In this document: in pieces, positions 29,059 through 38,535 of the stretch
Position numbering within the stretch: position 1 is the first letter of the stretch
How the letters are laid out: each line of letters opens with the position of its first letter
Assembly (NCBI GenBank): GCA_022799315.1
Contig: JAAWOE010000004.1
Location: forward strand, 1-64,000
Length of the DNA stretch: 64,000 nucleotides
Origin: Clostridia bacterium
GTDB taxonomy: Bacteria; Bacillota; Clostridia; TANB77; CAG-508
Direction of reading: 5' to 3'
Notes under the pieces: generated by a model
What the model was told of the DNA's origin: nothing
Database searches by the model: none
What the model saw: the letters and a program-made list of their open reading frames with translations, nothing else
Program-made: the position numbers and the translations under genes

Positions 29059-30781
29059 CTAACATAAGTCAAAATTACAAGGTTGTACATTTACAGTTTG
29101 AAAATTAGTATAAATTACCATACCAGGTTTGGAACCAGAAGGCTTTTTAACATAACGAATAGAAGTATAATCTACAGCCACATTAGAAGAATTTTTAGCC
29201 TTACTATAAAAAGCACAAATAGAAGCACATTTATTAATTGTTTCTTGAGGAATTTCTTCATTATTAGTTTTTAAAACAACATGGCTTCCATGTATGTCTT
29301 TGGTATGGAACCATAAATCATTTGAATGTGCATATCTTAAAGTTAAATAATCATTTTGCTTATTATTTTTACCAACTAAAACAGTATAACCATCAACTAT
29401 AAAAGTAAGAGGGTCAAAAGCATTTTCTTTTTTCTTTTTTGTCGTTTTCTTCTTAGATGATTTATTAAACGTTGATACATTTTTTCCTAAAAAGCTTTCT
29501 GAAAATTCGGTATAAATAGAATCTATATCTGAAACAGTAACAGCTGTTTCTAATTCATAAATAATACTTTCGATATAATCTATTTCTTGTTTTGTTTCTT
29601 TTTTTTGAACATTCACAATTTCGCAAGCATTTTTCAGTTTGTTGTATTTTTTAAAATATTTTTTAGCATTCATACTAAGAGAAATAGTTTTATCAAGAGG
29701 TATTTTAATAATAGAGTTATTATCATAATAATTACTAAGTTCTATGTATTCTAAATTTTCATTAGGGTTTAGATGATAAAGATTTGCAGTAATTAATTCT
29801 CCATAAATACGATAGTCATCTTTTTTATCACATTCATCTAATTTTTTGTTCATATTAATTAAACGTTTATTATATTTTTTTAGTTCATTAAGAATTAATT
29901 TTAGAACACTATTTCTATAACTTAAAAACTCATTAGATGCTTCTTTTTTATTATAAAAATTATCCAAAAAAGTATTGATATTAGATGCTTTTTTATGTGC
30001 TATTTTAACAACATAATCTTCTTTATTTTGAAAAGAATAGGGAGTGGCCTCTATATCTGAAAATAGTAGATTTCTTAACCCATTATAAATAGTGATGTAA
30101 TCCTTTCTTATAGTAGAATCATTTTCTATACTATATGTTTCTAACAAATGAGAAATAAGTAATTTACTTATCCCAGTGAAATGAGAAGAAATAAGTAAAT
30201 CAATTGGTTCTTTTCCTATAAATGGACTAATTAGTTCATAAAATTCTTCAAAGCTATTTAAATTTACAAAACTATTTTTTTCCGTTGCAGGGAATAGATA
30301 GTTTCTTGCAGGTAAAATATCTCTTGTTGAATTAGAAGATATTTCTAGATGACGCATACTATCAATAATTTTTGAAGAATTATTTAATAAAATGATATTG
30401 CTATGTCTACCCATTAATTCAATTACAACTTCTTTTGTTGTAAGATCATTTAATTCACTATAGCATTCAAATACAATACTTACAATTCTCTCTAAATCAT
30501 AAGTTTTGAAAGCCTTAATTTTTGCACCGAACTAAATGTTTACGAAGCAACATACAAAAGTTTGGAGCATTTAAAGGATTAGGTTTTGAATAATTTGTTA
30601 AGTGCATACGACAATGATTAGCGTCAATATTTACAAGCAAAGTATAGTGCTTTCCATTTGAATAAACACCGAATAAAATTTCATTTTTATTCGGCTGATA
30701 AATTTTATTTATTTTTCCACCAAGCAAACAGCTTTCTAATTCTTTTATAACTTGTTTTAGTACAATTCCATCAAATGCCAT
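29059..30781 (-). CDS. rqcH: ribosome quality control protein RqcH (NFACT), split by a +1 frameshift at CGG
   Basis: Binds stalled 50S-peptidyl-tRNA complexes and directs C-terminal alanine tailing; homologous to eukaryotic Rqc2/NEMF and formerly annotated as fibronectin-binding protein. The initial frame from ATG 30781 codes for the NFACT-N start (MAFDGIVLKQVIKELES...) up to CMLLRKHLV, where CGG at 30529-30527 is followed four codons later by a zero-frame stop. Skipping the C gives GGT GCA AAA and continues as GAKIKAFKTYDLERIV, then ELMGRHSNIILL, the coiled coil, and the NFACT-R domain (DLWFHTKDIHGSHVVLK). The restored length is 573 residues, normal for RqcH. Confidence 0.92.
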
Positions 30782-30795
30782 AAAATAACTCCTTA

Positions 30796-31533
30796 CTAAT
30801 TTGATTCATCTAGTCTTATTATACAGTGAACAACTTTTTCATCTTGTGTTTTCATTACAACAAAGTGTGAATCACCTAATTTAGAATAGAAACATTTAAT
30901 TGTTTCACCAAGTTTTGTTTCTTTTTTATATAGAATTTCAAAAGTATCAAAACTACTATTATTATAAACATTTTCTGGTAAAACTTCATATGCAAAATCT
31001 AGGTATGAAACATTGTGCACATGTCTATTTATATCTATATCTTTTCTTTGTATAGTATACGGTAACATGGTTTCATATTCATTTGGAAAATCTAATTTAC
31101 CAATTTCTTTTGCGTCACCAAATACAGCTTTGTTTTCTGGGTGATATTTACTAATTAATTCATCGGAAATTTTTGTTAGAGTCATTGTTTTTGCATCTAG
31201 AAGAACCCATTTACTGCTAGCTATTGCTATTAATTCATTTTGAGCATTATATACTTCAAAATCACGAAAAGTATAAAACTTTATTGTGTTTCTGGCCCAA
31301 GTTTTTACTAAAATAGATTCGCCATATAAAGGTCTTTTAAATACTTGAACTTTCCAATTTAATAATATCCAGGTTAAATTTGTTCTCTCTATATCATTTA
31401 GTCCATATCCAACAAGGTTTGAATGCATACCTGCAGTATCTTCTAAGTATCCAAGTAAACTTTTATTAGTAATTTTATTACTTTTTCCAACATCACGAAA
31501 ACCAATCTCAAATTTATGTTCAAATGTAGCCAT
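30796..31533 (-). CDS. acyl-ACP thioesterase
   Basis: Hydrolyses acyl-ACP to free fatty acid. The two-hotdog-fold FatA/FatB-like layout is visible: an N-terminal domain with GYGLNDIERTNLTWILLNWKV (about residues 41-61) and a C-terminal domain with DINRHVHNVSYLDFAYEVLP (about 170-189), the latter carrying the usual N-x-HVNN-like motif in the form RHVHNVSYLDF. ATG 31533 is preferred to GTG 31542 because GGAG lies 8 bases upstream. 245 residues. It is likely co-transcribed with rqcH. Confidence 0.88.
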   Translation of the reverse strand: MATFEHKFEIGFRDVGKSNKITNKSLLGYLEDTAGMHSNLVGYGLNDIERTNLTWILLNWKVQVFKRPLYGESILVKTWARNTIKFYTFRDFEVYNAQNELIAIASSKWVLLDAKTMTLTKISDELISKYHPENKAVFGDAKEIGKLDFPNEYETMLPYTIQRKDIDINRHVHNVSYLDFAYEVLPENVYNNSSFDTFEILYKKETKLGETIKCFYSKLGDSHFVVMKTQDEKVVHCIIRLDESN

Positions 31534-31624
31534 GTTATCCACTCCGTTTATAATAAATTTTGTCTATAAAATTATTGACAAAAGCAATTGTAACACATAT
31601 AATGAGTTTTGTAAATTGGTATTT

Positions 31625-31700
31625 GCTACTATAGCTCAGTCGGTAGAGTGCTACCTTGGTAAGGTAGAGGTCACGGGTTCGATTCCCGTTAGTAGCTCCA
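31625..31700 (+). tRNA. tRNA-Thr (anticodon GGT)
   Basis: A cloverleaf with acceptor GCTACTA pairing with TAGTAGC, D-arm GCTCAGTCGGTAGAGT, anticodon stem CTACC/GGTAG around loop TTGGTAA (anticodon GGT), T-arm ACGGGTTCGATTCCCGT, and encoded CCA. Confidence 0.94.
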
Positions 31701-31826
31701 AATGTGCGATACTAACGTATCGCAGTGAATAGTGAATGATTAATAATTAATAGTGAATAATTACAATTAGCTACTAATAGCACATTTGTACTATTCACTA
31801 TTAATTTTTCATTCTTCATTATTCAC
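31699..31826. repeat. inverted-repeat element after the second tRNA-Thr
   Basis: CAAATGTGC (about 31699-31707) is matched by GCACATTTG (31780-31788), and the GTGAATAGTGAATGATTAAT arm by a TACTATTCACTATTAAT...ATTATTCAC arm. The layout is the same as the element after the tRNA-Thr at 17897, though the sequence is only partly the same. Confidence 0.65.
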
Positions 31827-31899
31827 AAATTTAAAATTCACATAATCATGATATAATCTTTACATGAAACAATAAAGTGCGAGCAGAAAAGGAGGTAAC

Positions 31900-32379
31900 A
31901 TGTATTCTTTCATAAAACGGCCAATCCCACCAACAGTTGAGGTAAAGGTTGAATTTCTCGAAAGCAAAAAGAATGAGTTAGAGGTATTAATAAAGGTTAA
32001 AGCAGACTTAACTCAGATAAAATCTGCTACAGAGATTCATTCTACTATGTTAAGAGAGGACTTACACTTTCTACTTGTCAATCATGTAAATATGAAAATA
32101 CGAAAAAATTTAAAAGCATTTGCTGGAAAAGTAGTTTATACAGAGACTTTCGCAGCTTCTTCAAAAATGAAAATTTACTTTTCGGATGACGAGAAAAAAG
32201 ACAACTGGATTAAGTATGTAAAGGAAAGTGAACAACTCAATGTAGAAACACTTAAGAAGGACTGTGACACTGCTTTACAGGAAATTTGGCAATGGGTATT
32301 GTGCAGAATTTCAGGTACAAAGTTATTTGAAGCTTTGAGAGAAAAATTAAAAGGGCTTCGGGAAGGGACTGATTTTTAG
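31900..32379 (+). CDS. hypothetical protein (isolated single-gene unit)
   Basis: A 159-residue soluble protein, MYSFIKRPIPPTVEVKVEF..., with a basic middle (KIRKNLKAFAGKVVYTETF) and a helical C-terminus. No family recognised. AAGGAGG precedes ATG 31900 and TATAAT lies further upstream; the terminator stem overlaps the stop codon. Two in-frame CGG Arg codons (KRPIP and GLREGT) distinguish it from host genes, and it is probably acquired. Confidence 0.6.
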   Translation: MYSFIKRPIPPTVEVKVEFLESKKNELEVLIKVKADLTQIKSATEIHSTMLREDLHFLLVNHVNMKIRKNLKAFAGKVVYTETFAASSKMKIYFSDDEKKDNWIKYVKESEQLNVETLKKDCDTALQEIWQWVLCRISGTKLFEALREKLKGLREGTDF

Positions 32380-32393
32380 TCCCTTTCTTTTTT
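32362..32393 (+). terminator. terminator overlapping the stop of the 31900 gene
   Basis: AAGGGACT pairs with AGTCCCTT around a 7-base loop, then CTTTTTT. The stop codon TAG begins at the loop-stem junction. Confidence 0.85.
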
Positions 32394-32557
32394 ATATATA
32401 GAAAATTATATCATTTTAAGTTAATATCTTAATTGTTTAAATAGCAAAGACAGTTTATTTTTAAAAATTAACTTAAACTATTGGCAAAAGAAACCCACAA
32501 ATGATATAATAACTTTTGTTAGAAAGAATTAAAAAATAAAAAGAGGAGAGAATAGAA

Positions 32558-33649
32558 GTGAAAATAGGTATTGTAGGACTTCCAAATGTTGGGAAAAGTA
32601 CTATGTTTAATGCAATTACAAAAGCAGGAGCTGAATGTGCAAATTATCCGTTTTGCACAATAGAACCAAATGTAGGAGTTGTACCAGTTCCAGATGAAAG
32701 ATTAGATGAATTAACTAAAATGTATAGTCCAGAAAAAACAACACATGCAGTAATTGAATTTGTAGATATTGCAGGTCTTGTAAAAGGAGCAAGTAAAGGA
32801 GAAGGACTTGGAAATAAGTTTTTATCTCATATTAGAGAAGTGGATAGCATTGTAGAAGTAGTTAGATGTTTTGAAGATCCAAATGTTGTTCATGTTGATG
32901 GAGATATTAATCCTTTAAGAGATATTGAAACAATCAATTTAGAACTTATATTTGCAGATATAGAAACAGTGGATAAAAGATTAGATAGATTAAGAAAACA
33001 ACTAAAAGCAGATAAAAAAGCACAAATTGAAATTGATGTATTTGAAAAAATTAAAAAAGTTTTAGAAGAAGGAAAATCTGCAAGAACAGTAGATTTAACA
33101 GATGAAGAAAAAGAATTAGTAAAAGATGCATTTTTATTAACATTAAAGCCAATACTATACATAGCAAATGTTTCTGAAGAACAATTAGAGAGTGCTGAGA
33201 GTGATGCAAATGTTCTAAAAGTAAAAGAATATGCACAAAACGAAAATGCTAAAGTAATTCCTTTATGTGTTAAAATAGAAGAAGAATTAGCAAGCTTAGA
33301 AGATGAAGATAAAAAAGAAATGCTAGAAGCATTAGGACTTGAAGAATCAGGACTTGATAAAGTAATAAAAGCAAGCTATGATTTGTTAGGTTTAATGAGC
33401 TTTTTAACAGCAGGAGAGCCAGAAGTTCGTGCATGGACAATAAAAAAAGGAACAAAAGCGCCACAAGCTGCAGGAAAAATTCATTCAGATATTGAAAGAG
33501 GATTTATACGTGCAGAAGTAGTATCTTATGATGATTTAATGCGTGAAGGTTCTATGAATGCTGTAAAAGAAAAAGGATTATTACGTTCAGAAGGAAAAGA
33601 ATATATTATGCAAGATGGAGATATTGTTCTATTCCGATTCAACGTATAA
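32558..33649 (+). CDS. ychF: redox-regulated ATPase YchF (Obg-like)
   Basis: A ribosome-associated P-loop ATPase of the OLA1/YchF family. GLPNVGKSTMFNA (about residues 6-18) is the P-loop, followed by DIAGLVKGASKGEGLGN, a helical coiled domain (about 125-200), and a C-terminal TGS domain with PEVRAWTIKKGTKAPQAAGKIHSD and GYAREG-like YDDLMREGS. 363 residues, complete. The GTG start at 32558 follows AGAGGAGAG. Confidence 0.96.
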   Translation: MKIGIVGLPNVGKSTMFNAITKAGAECANYPFCTIEPNVGVVPVPDERLDELTKMYSPEKTTHAVIEFVDIAGLVKGASKGEGLGNKFLSHIREVDSIVEVVRCFEDPNVVHVDGDINPLRDIETINLELIFADIETVDKRLDRLRKQLKADKKAQIEIDVFEKIKKVLEEGKSARTVDLTDEEKELVKDAFLLTLKPILYIANVSEEQLESAESDANVLKVKEYAQNENAKVIPLCVKIEEELASLEDEDKKEMLEALGLEESGLDKVIKASYDLLGLMSFLTAGEPEVRAWTIKKGTKAPQAAGKIHSDIERGFIRAEVVSYDDLMREGSMNAVKEKGLLRSEGKEYIMQDGDIVLFRFNV

Positions 33650-33683
33650 TACAATAAAATAAATATTCAAAGGAGGAAATATA

Positions 33684-35069
33684 ATGAATAAAGAAGAATT
33701 ATTCAATAAGAAAGAAACAGGATGGAAAAATGTATCTGATGAAAATAAAGAAAATATATTTAAATTTTCAGATGAATATATTTATTTTCTAAATAAGGTA
33801 AAAACAGAAAGAGAAGCAGTACATTTTGTAGAAAAAATGTTAAAAGAAAATGGATTTTGTAATGTGTGTGAAAAAGAAAACTTAGTAGCAGGAGATAAAG
33901 TATATTATATTAACCGTGATAAAAGTATGTATATAGCAGTTATCGGTCAAGAGCCACTAGAAAATGGATTACAAATATTAGGAGCACATATTGATTCTCC
34001 AAGATTAGACTTAAAACCAAACCCACTATATGAAGATACAGGATTTGCATATTTAAAAACACATTATTATGGAGGAATTAAAAAATATCAATGGACAACA
34101 ATTCCACTTGCAATTCATGGCGTTATTGTAAAAGCTAATGGAGAAAAAGTAGAAATAGCAATTGGTGAAGATGAAAACGACCCAATATTTACAATTACAG
34201 ATTTATTACCACATTTAGCACAAGAACAAATGGAAAAGAAACTAAAAGAAGGAATTAATGGGGAAGACTTAAATCTTTTAATAGGAAGTATCCCAGAAGA
34301 AGATAAAGACATTTCTGAAAAAGTAAAATTAAATATATTAATGTTATTAAACGAAAAATATGGAATGAAAGAAATCGACTTTGTAAGTTCTGAATTAGAA
34401 GTAGTTCCAGCATTCCGCGCAAGAAGTTTAGGATTTGATAGAAGTATGGTTGCAGCATATGGCCAAGATGACCGTGTTTGTGCTTACACTTCTGTACGTG
34501 CAATATTAGATGTAGAAAATCCTAAAAAAACAGCAATATGTATTTTATCTGATAAAGAAGAAATAGGAAGTATGGGTAATACTGGAATGGAATCACACGT
34601 ATTTGACTACTTTATCTCTGAATTATTAAATAAAAAGAATGAAAACAAACCAAATGCACTAGAAAAGGTATTTTGTAATTCTAAAATGCTATCAGCTGAT
34701 GTTGATGCAGGACTAGACCCAATTTATGCATCTGTTTCTGAAAAGAATAATGCAGCATATATTGGACATGGAATAGGATTAAATAAATATACAGGTGCAA
34801 GAGGAAAATCTGGGGCATCTGATGCAAATGCAGAATATGTTGCAGAAGTAAGAAAGATATTTGAAGAAGCAAATATTCCTTACCAAGTATCTGAACTTGG
34901 AAAAGTAGATGTAGGTGGTGGAGGAACTATCGCATTAATATTAGCAGATAAAGGAATGGATGTTATTGATTGTGGAGTTCCCGTATTATCAATGCATGCA
35001 CCATATGAAGTAACTTCTAAGTTTGATATATATTGTGCATATAAAGCATATAGTGCATTTGTAAAATAA
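33684..35069 (+). CDS. apeB: M18 family aspartyl-type aminopeptidase
   Basis: A zinc metallopeptidase removing N-terminal acidic or other residues. Motifs: GAHIDSPRLDLKPNPLYED (metal ligand His, about residue 99), HYYGGIKKYQW, AYGQDDRVCAYTS (Asp ligand), SDKEEIGSMGNTG (catalytic and ligand Glu residues), and SMHAPYEV near the end (His ligand). At 461 residues it is a full-length M18 enzyme. AAAGGAGG precedes ATG 33684; the gene lies 34 bases after ychF. Confidence 0.93.
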   Translation: MNKEELFNKKETGWKNVSDENKENIFKFSDEYIYFLNKVKTEREAVHFVEKMLKENGFCNVCEKENLVAGDKVYYINRDKSMYIAVIGQEPLENGLQILGAHIDSPRLDLKPNPLYEDTGFAYLKTHYYGGIKKYQWTTIPLAIHGVIVKANGEKVEIAIGEDENDPIFTITDLLPHLAQEQMEKKLKEGINGEDLNLLIGSIPEEDKDISEKVKLNILMLLNEKYGMKEIDFVSSELEVVPAFRARSLGFDRSMVAAYGQDDRVCAYTSVRAILDVENPKKTAICILSDKEEIGSMGNTGMESHVFDYFISELLNKKNENKPNALEKVFCNSKMLSADVDAGLDPIYASVSEKNNAAYIGHGIGLNKYTGARGKSGASDANAEYVAEVRKIFEEANIPYQVSELGKVDVGGGGTIALILADKGMDVIDCGVPVLSMHAPYEVTSKFDIYCAYKAYSAFVK

Positions 35070-35106
35070 GAAAATTCTATAATATGAAGAAAAGTTCAAT
35101 TTGATT

Positions 35107-35132
35107 GTAGGGGTCGACGCCCTCGTCGACCC
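35107..35132. repeat. GTAGGGG palindromic repeat (single arm)
   Basis: GTAGGGGTCGACGCC followed by CTCGTCGACCC; an imperfect palindrome of the same family as at 24606 and 50271, here without the second arm. Confidence 0.65.
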
Positions 35133-35279
35133 ATTTCTATGTTTATATTACTTTTATACTAAAATTTGACAAAATTATGTAAAACTGTTGCAATTTTACA
35201 TAAAGTGTAGTATAATAAAGTTATCCTGAAATATAAGGAAACCCATAAACCAAAAAAGTCCAGAGAAAGGAGATTCATC

Positions 35280-35756
35280 ATGACAAGAACATCTATCGAG
35301 GAGTACATTTTGGAGGCAAAGAAGGATATGGTCGTAGAGTTAAATCTGGCCTATACCTTGGGGGTACTGAACGGCGTCATTCCGAGCGAGGATCGGATCA
35401 ATCAGGTTTCTTATACACTGCTGAACACATGCCTGAAGCTGCACAAGATGACAAAGGCCAACGGCATTGATCATGTGCGGGTGAAGGTCGGCGACAAGGA
35501 AATCGGCAAGGCCAAAGAGGTACTGGGAGCGGACTATGAAAGGGTCATCGGAATCTGTACGATGGTCTTAAGGACATCCGAAGATATCCCGATTGAGGAC
35601 CTTGAGCATCAGTTCGGATTATCCAAGGCTCAGATATGGCAGAGCGTGCCGGAGCTTGTCGGCAATGACGGCCATAAGTTCTTCCCGGTTCACACGCCCA
35701 TCCGGAATCTTGTTAAGCGCATCAGCGACTTCAACGCCGGAAGGATCAAGCTCTAA
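35280..35756 (+). CDS. hypothetical protein with foreign codon use (isolated unit)
   Basis: A 158-residue soluble protein (MTRTSIEEYILEAKKDMVV...). Around residues 99-125 a helix-turn-helix-like pattern is possible (EDIPIEDLEHQFGLSKAQIWQSV), but no family is recognised. It is the most GC-rich gene in the window after dapB and has three in-frame CGG Arg codons. The promoter is TTGCAA, 17 bases, TATAAT (about 35190-35220); AAAGGAGA precedes the ATG; a strong terminator follows. It is a self-contained, probably transferred unit. Confidence 0.65.
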   Translation: MTRTSIEEYILEAKKDMVVELNLAYTLGVLNGVIPSEDRINQVSYTLLNTCLKLHKMTKANGIDHVRVKVGDKEIGKAKEVLGADYERVIGICTMVLRTSEDIPIEDLEHQFGLSKAQIWQSVPELVGNDGHKFFPVHTPIRNLVKRISDFNAGRIKL

Positions 35757-35783
35757 TGCGAAGAACGCCAGCTATATGGGAAA

Positions 35784-35818
35784 AAGGTGCTGACCATTTT
35801 GGTCGGCACCTTTTTTAT
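35784..35818 (+). terminator. terminator of the 35280 gene
   Basis: AAGGTGCTGACC pairs with GGTCGGCACCTT, then TTTT. A GC-rich perfect stem. Confidence 0.9.
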
Positions 35819-35832
35819 ATTAAATAACTAAT

Positions 35833-35859
35833 AAAAAAGCAACACCTTAGGTGTTGTTT
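35833..35859 (-). terminator. terminator of rpmF
   Basis: On the minus strand AACACC, a 3-base loop and GGTGTTG are followed by CTTTTTT, 6 bases after the rpmF stop. Confidence 0.8.
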
Positions 35860-35864
35860 CTTTA

Positions 35865-36056
35865 TTAGTTATTTTCTTCATTTTTTCCTGCCATAACTTT
35901 TTTTCCATCATAGTATCCACAGTTTGAACAAGCGGTATGTTGCATAACTGGTTCGTGGCAATGTGGACATTCTGCAAAGTTAGGTTTTTCTAATTTCCAT
36001 GTTGATCTTTTTAATCCTGTTCTTGCTTTAGACCATCTTCTTTTTGGTTGTGCCAT
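35865..36056 (-). CDS. rpmF: 50S ribosomal protein L32
   Basis: A 63-residue protein starting MAQPKRRWSKARTGLKR, with a zinc-ribbon CPHC...CSNCG (about residues 30-46), the zinc-binding form of L32. GGAGG precedes ATG 36056. It is alone here, without the yceD gene that often precedes it. Confidence 0.96.
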   Translation of the reverse strand: MAQPKRRWSKARTGLKRSTWKLEKPNFAECPHCHEPVMQHTACSNCGYYDGKKVMAGKNEENN

Positions 36057-36239
36057 TTTAATTCCCTCCTCGTCATAATTGATATGTATATATCTTTTAA
36101 ATTTTTAGCGTTTTTTAAGTCACTATAAGAGTATACTAATTTTTAACAAATTTGTCAAGAGATAGCTTTGCTTTTTATTAAAATTTATTGAAAAAAATAT
36201 AGAATATTGATATAATGTGAAAAAACAGAGGGTGATATT

Positions 36240-36743
36240 ATGGAAGAAAATAAAAGAGTAGATAAAATTAATTACTATTTAGATATTGCTGAAGCGGTTT
36301 CTGGTAGAGGAACATGTCTTCGTAAAAACTTTGGGTGTATTATTGTAAAAAATGATGAGATAATTTCAACAGGATATACTGGTGCACCACGTGGAAGAGT
36401 GAATTGTATAGATTTAGGTTATTGTACTAAAAAAGAAAAATTTCCAAACATTCATCATGGAGGGTATGATGCTTGTAGAAGCGTACACGCAGAACAAAAC
36501 GCTATGCTTAGTGCACCAAGAAAAGATATGATAGGTGCAACAATGTACTTAGTAGGAAAAAGAGTAGATACAGGAGAATATGAGCCAGGTGCAAATTCTT
36601 GCCAAATGTGTAGAAAAATGATTATTAATGCAGGAATTAAAGAAGTTATTATTCGTGGAGCTACAAAAAATGAATATCTAGTAGTTGATGTTGAAGAATG
36701 GGTTAAAAATGATGATTTATTAGAAGGAAGAAATACATATTAA
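36240..36743 (+). CDS. dCMP deaminase family protein
   Basis: A zinc-dependent cytidine/deoxycytidylate deaminase fold of 167 residues. The catalytic HAE is in SVHAEQNAML (about residues 80-89) and the metal cysteines are in ANSCQMCRKM (about 120-129); the family usually has PCxxC, here SCQMC. Other conserved stretches are CLRKNFGCIIVKN and STGYTGAPRG. It supplies dUMP for thymidylate synthesis or, as ComEB, lies near competence genes elsewhere. GAGGGTG precedes ATG 36240. Confidence 0.9.
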   Translation: MEENKRVDKINYYLDIAEAVSGRGTCLRKNFGCIIVKNDEIISTGYTGAPRGRVNCIDLGYCTKKEKFPNIHHGGYDACRSVHAEQNAMLSAPRKDMIGATMYLVGKRVDTGEYEPGANSCQMCRKMIINAGIKEVIIRGATKNEYLVVDVEEWVKNDDLLEGRNTY

Positions 36744-36755
36744 AAGGAGTATTGT

Positions 36756-38462
36756 ATGAAAAAATATGTAAAACTAATATTAAACAATAAAAAACTATTA
36801 AGTTATCTTATTATTCTATTTATTAGTATTTTTGCATGCGTTCCGTTATTCTCTAAGAATATGGACATTGCAAGAGATGACGGTATTCAGCATATATGTA
36901 GATTAATTGGGAATTTTAATACATTAAAAGAAGGTAATTTATTTCCTGTTATTATGTCAGATTTCTGTAATGGATTTGGTTATTCATGGAATATATTTTA
37001 TAGTCCATTAACAGCGTTCTTACCACTAATATTTAAAATATTTTGTGCTTCTTTTGTAACATGTTTAAAATTGTTTATGTTCTTTACAATGTTATTATCT
37101 GGAATATTTATGTATAAATTAGTATATAAAATATCTAAAAGTCATAAAGCAGGACTGATATCTGCTATTGTTTATATATGTGCACCATATCACTTAACAG
37201 ATCTTTACAGCAGGATTGCAATTGCAGAACTTGCATCATTTGTATTTTTACCAATAGTATTTATTGGGATGTATGATTTGTTTTATAAAAATACCAAGCA
37301 AACCTATTTTATTGCAATCGGAGCAATAGGACTTATATTATCGCATAATGTAATAGCTGTATATACTGCAGTATTTTGCTTTATATACTTACTTATAAAT
37401 TATAAAAAATTAAACAATAAAAATATAATTAAATCAATACTAATAAATATAGCCATAATTTTGTTATGCACAAGTTTTTATTGGTTGCCGCTATTAGAAC
37501 ATTATCTTGCGACAAGTTACGAAGTGTTTTTACCAGAAAGAATGTTTAAAAACAATACTTTAATAGGTTCAAAATTATCATTAATGGATTTCTTTATAAC
37601 CAAACCATATAATATGAATTTTCATATTGGTATACCAATTATGATTGGAATAATTTTAGCACTTATTTATAGAAAAAAGATTAAAATTAGATACAGAAAA
37701 ACAATCATAATGTTTCTAATATTTGGACTTACTAGTATAGTCATGAGTTCAAAATTATTCCCGTTTGAATATTTACCAAGTTCTCTAAAAATGATTCAGT
37801 TTGCTTGGAGAATGATGGAATTTGCAACTTTCTTCTTAAGCATAGTTTGTGGAATTGTAATAACAATGTTTATTAATGGCAATAGTAAAAAAGAAGCTCT
37901 TGTTACAATATTACTAATTATATATATATCGATTGTAATAATAACATCAATGACAAGTGTAGAGATACCTTTTAATGAAGAAAATTACTTAAATCCACAA
38001 CCTATTACATCTTCTACTGGAAGAATACATGCAGGATGTGCTACTTTTGAATATTTACCACAAAAAGCTCTAAAAAATAGAACATATATAGAAACCAGAA
38101 CAAATGATGTAATCGTATTAGATGGTAATGTGGTTATAGAAGAAATACATAAAGAAAATACAAATTTAACTTTTAAAGTAAATGAGGTAGAAGAAAATAC
38201 AAAACTAGAACTGCCATATATATTTTATTTAGGATACTCAGCAAAACTTGAAAGACAGGATGGAACAAATGAGAGCTTAAAAATAGAAGAATCAGATAAT
38301 GGATTTTGTATGCTTACACTAACAAATGTAACTGAAGGAAAAATATCAGTTTCTTATACTGGTACTAATTTAATGAAGATTACATATGCTTTAACATTAT
38401 TAGGTGTTGCAGGATTAATCCATTTCTATTGTAAAAAATCACATAAGAAAAAGGTTTATTAA
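36756..38462 (+). CDS. polytopic membrane protein (PTPS-related/GT-C-like)
   Basis: A 568-residue protein with about 12 membrane segments in the first 400 residues and one at the end (about 540-560), with an extracytoplasmic beta-rich region between about 405 and 535. The first loop contains MDIARDDGIQH, resembling the acidic motif of GT-C-type glycosyltransferases, and CAPYHLTDLYSR is typical of '6-pyruvoyl-tetrahydropterin synthase-related' membrane proteins. It may be a cell-envelope glycosyltransferase; not proven. AAAAGGAG precedes ATG 36756, 12 bases after the deaminase gene. Confidence 0.75.
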   Translation: MKKYVKLILNNKKLLSYLIILFISIFACVPLFSKNMDIARDDGIQHICRLIGNFNTLKEGNLFPVIMSDFCNGFGYSWNIFYSPLTAFLPLIFKIFCASFVTCLKLFMFFTMLLSGIFMYKLVYKISKSHKAGLISAIVYICAPYHLTDLYSRIAIAELASFVFLPIVFIGMYDLFYKNTKQTYFIAIGAIGLILSHNVIAVYTAVFCFIYLLINYKKLNNKNIIKSILINIAIILLCTSFYWLPLLEHYLATSYEVFLPERMFKNNTLIGSKLSLMDFFITKPYNMNFHIGIPIMIGIILALIYRKKIKIRYRKTIIMFLIFGLTSIVMSSKLFPFEYLPSSLKMIQFAWRMMEFATFFLSIVCGIVITMFINGNSKKEALVTILLIIYISIVIITSMTSVEIPFNEENYLNPQPITSSTGRIHAGCATFEYLPQKALKNRTYIETRTNDVIVLDGNVVIEEIHKENTNLTFKVNEVEENTKLELPYIFYLGYSAKLERQDGTNESLKIEESDNGFCMLTLTNVTEGKISVSYTGTNLMKITYALTLLGVAGLIHFYCKKSHKKKVY

Positions 38463-38535
38463 ATTTGTATTACATTAATTGACTATATTTCATAAATAGT
38501 ATAGAATAACACATATAGAAAATGAGGTGAAGAAA

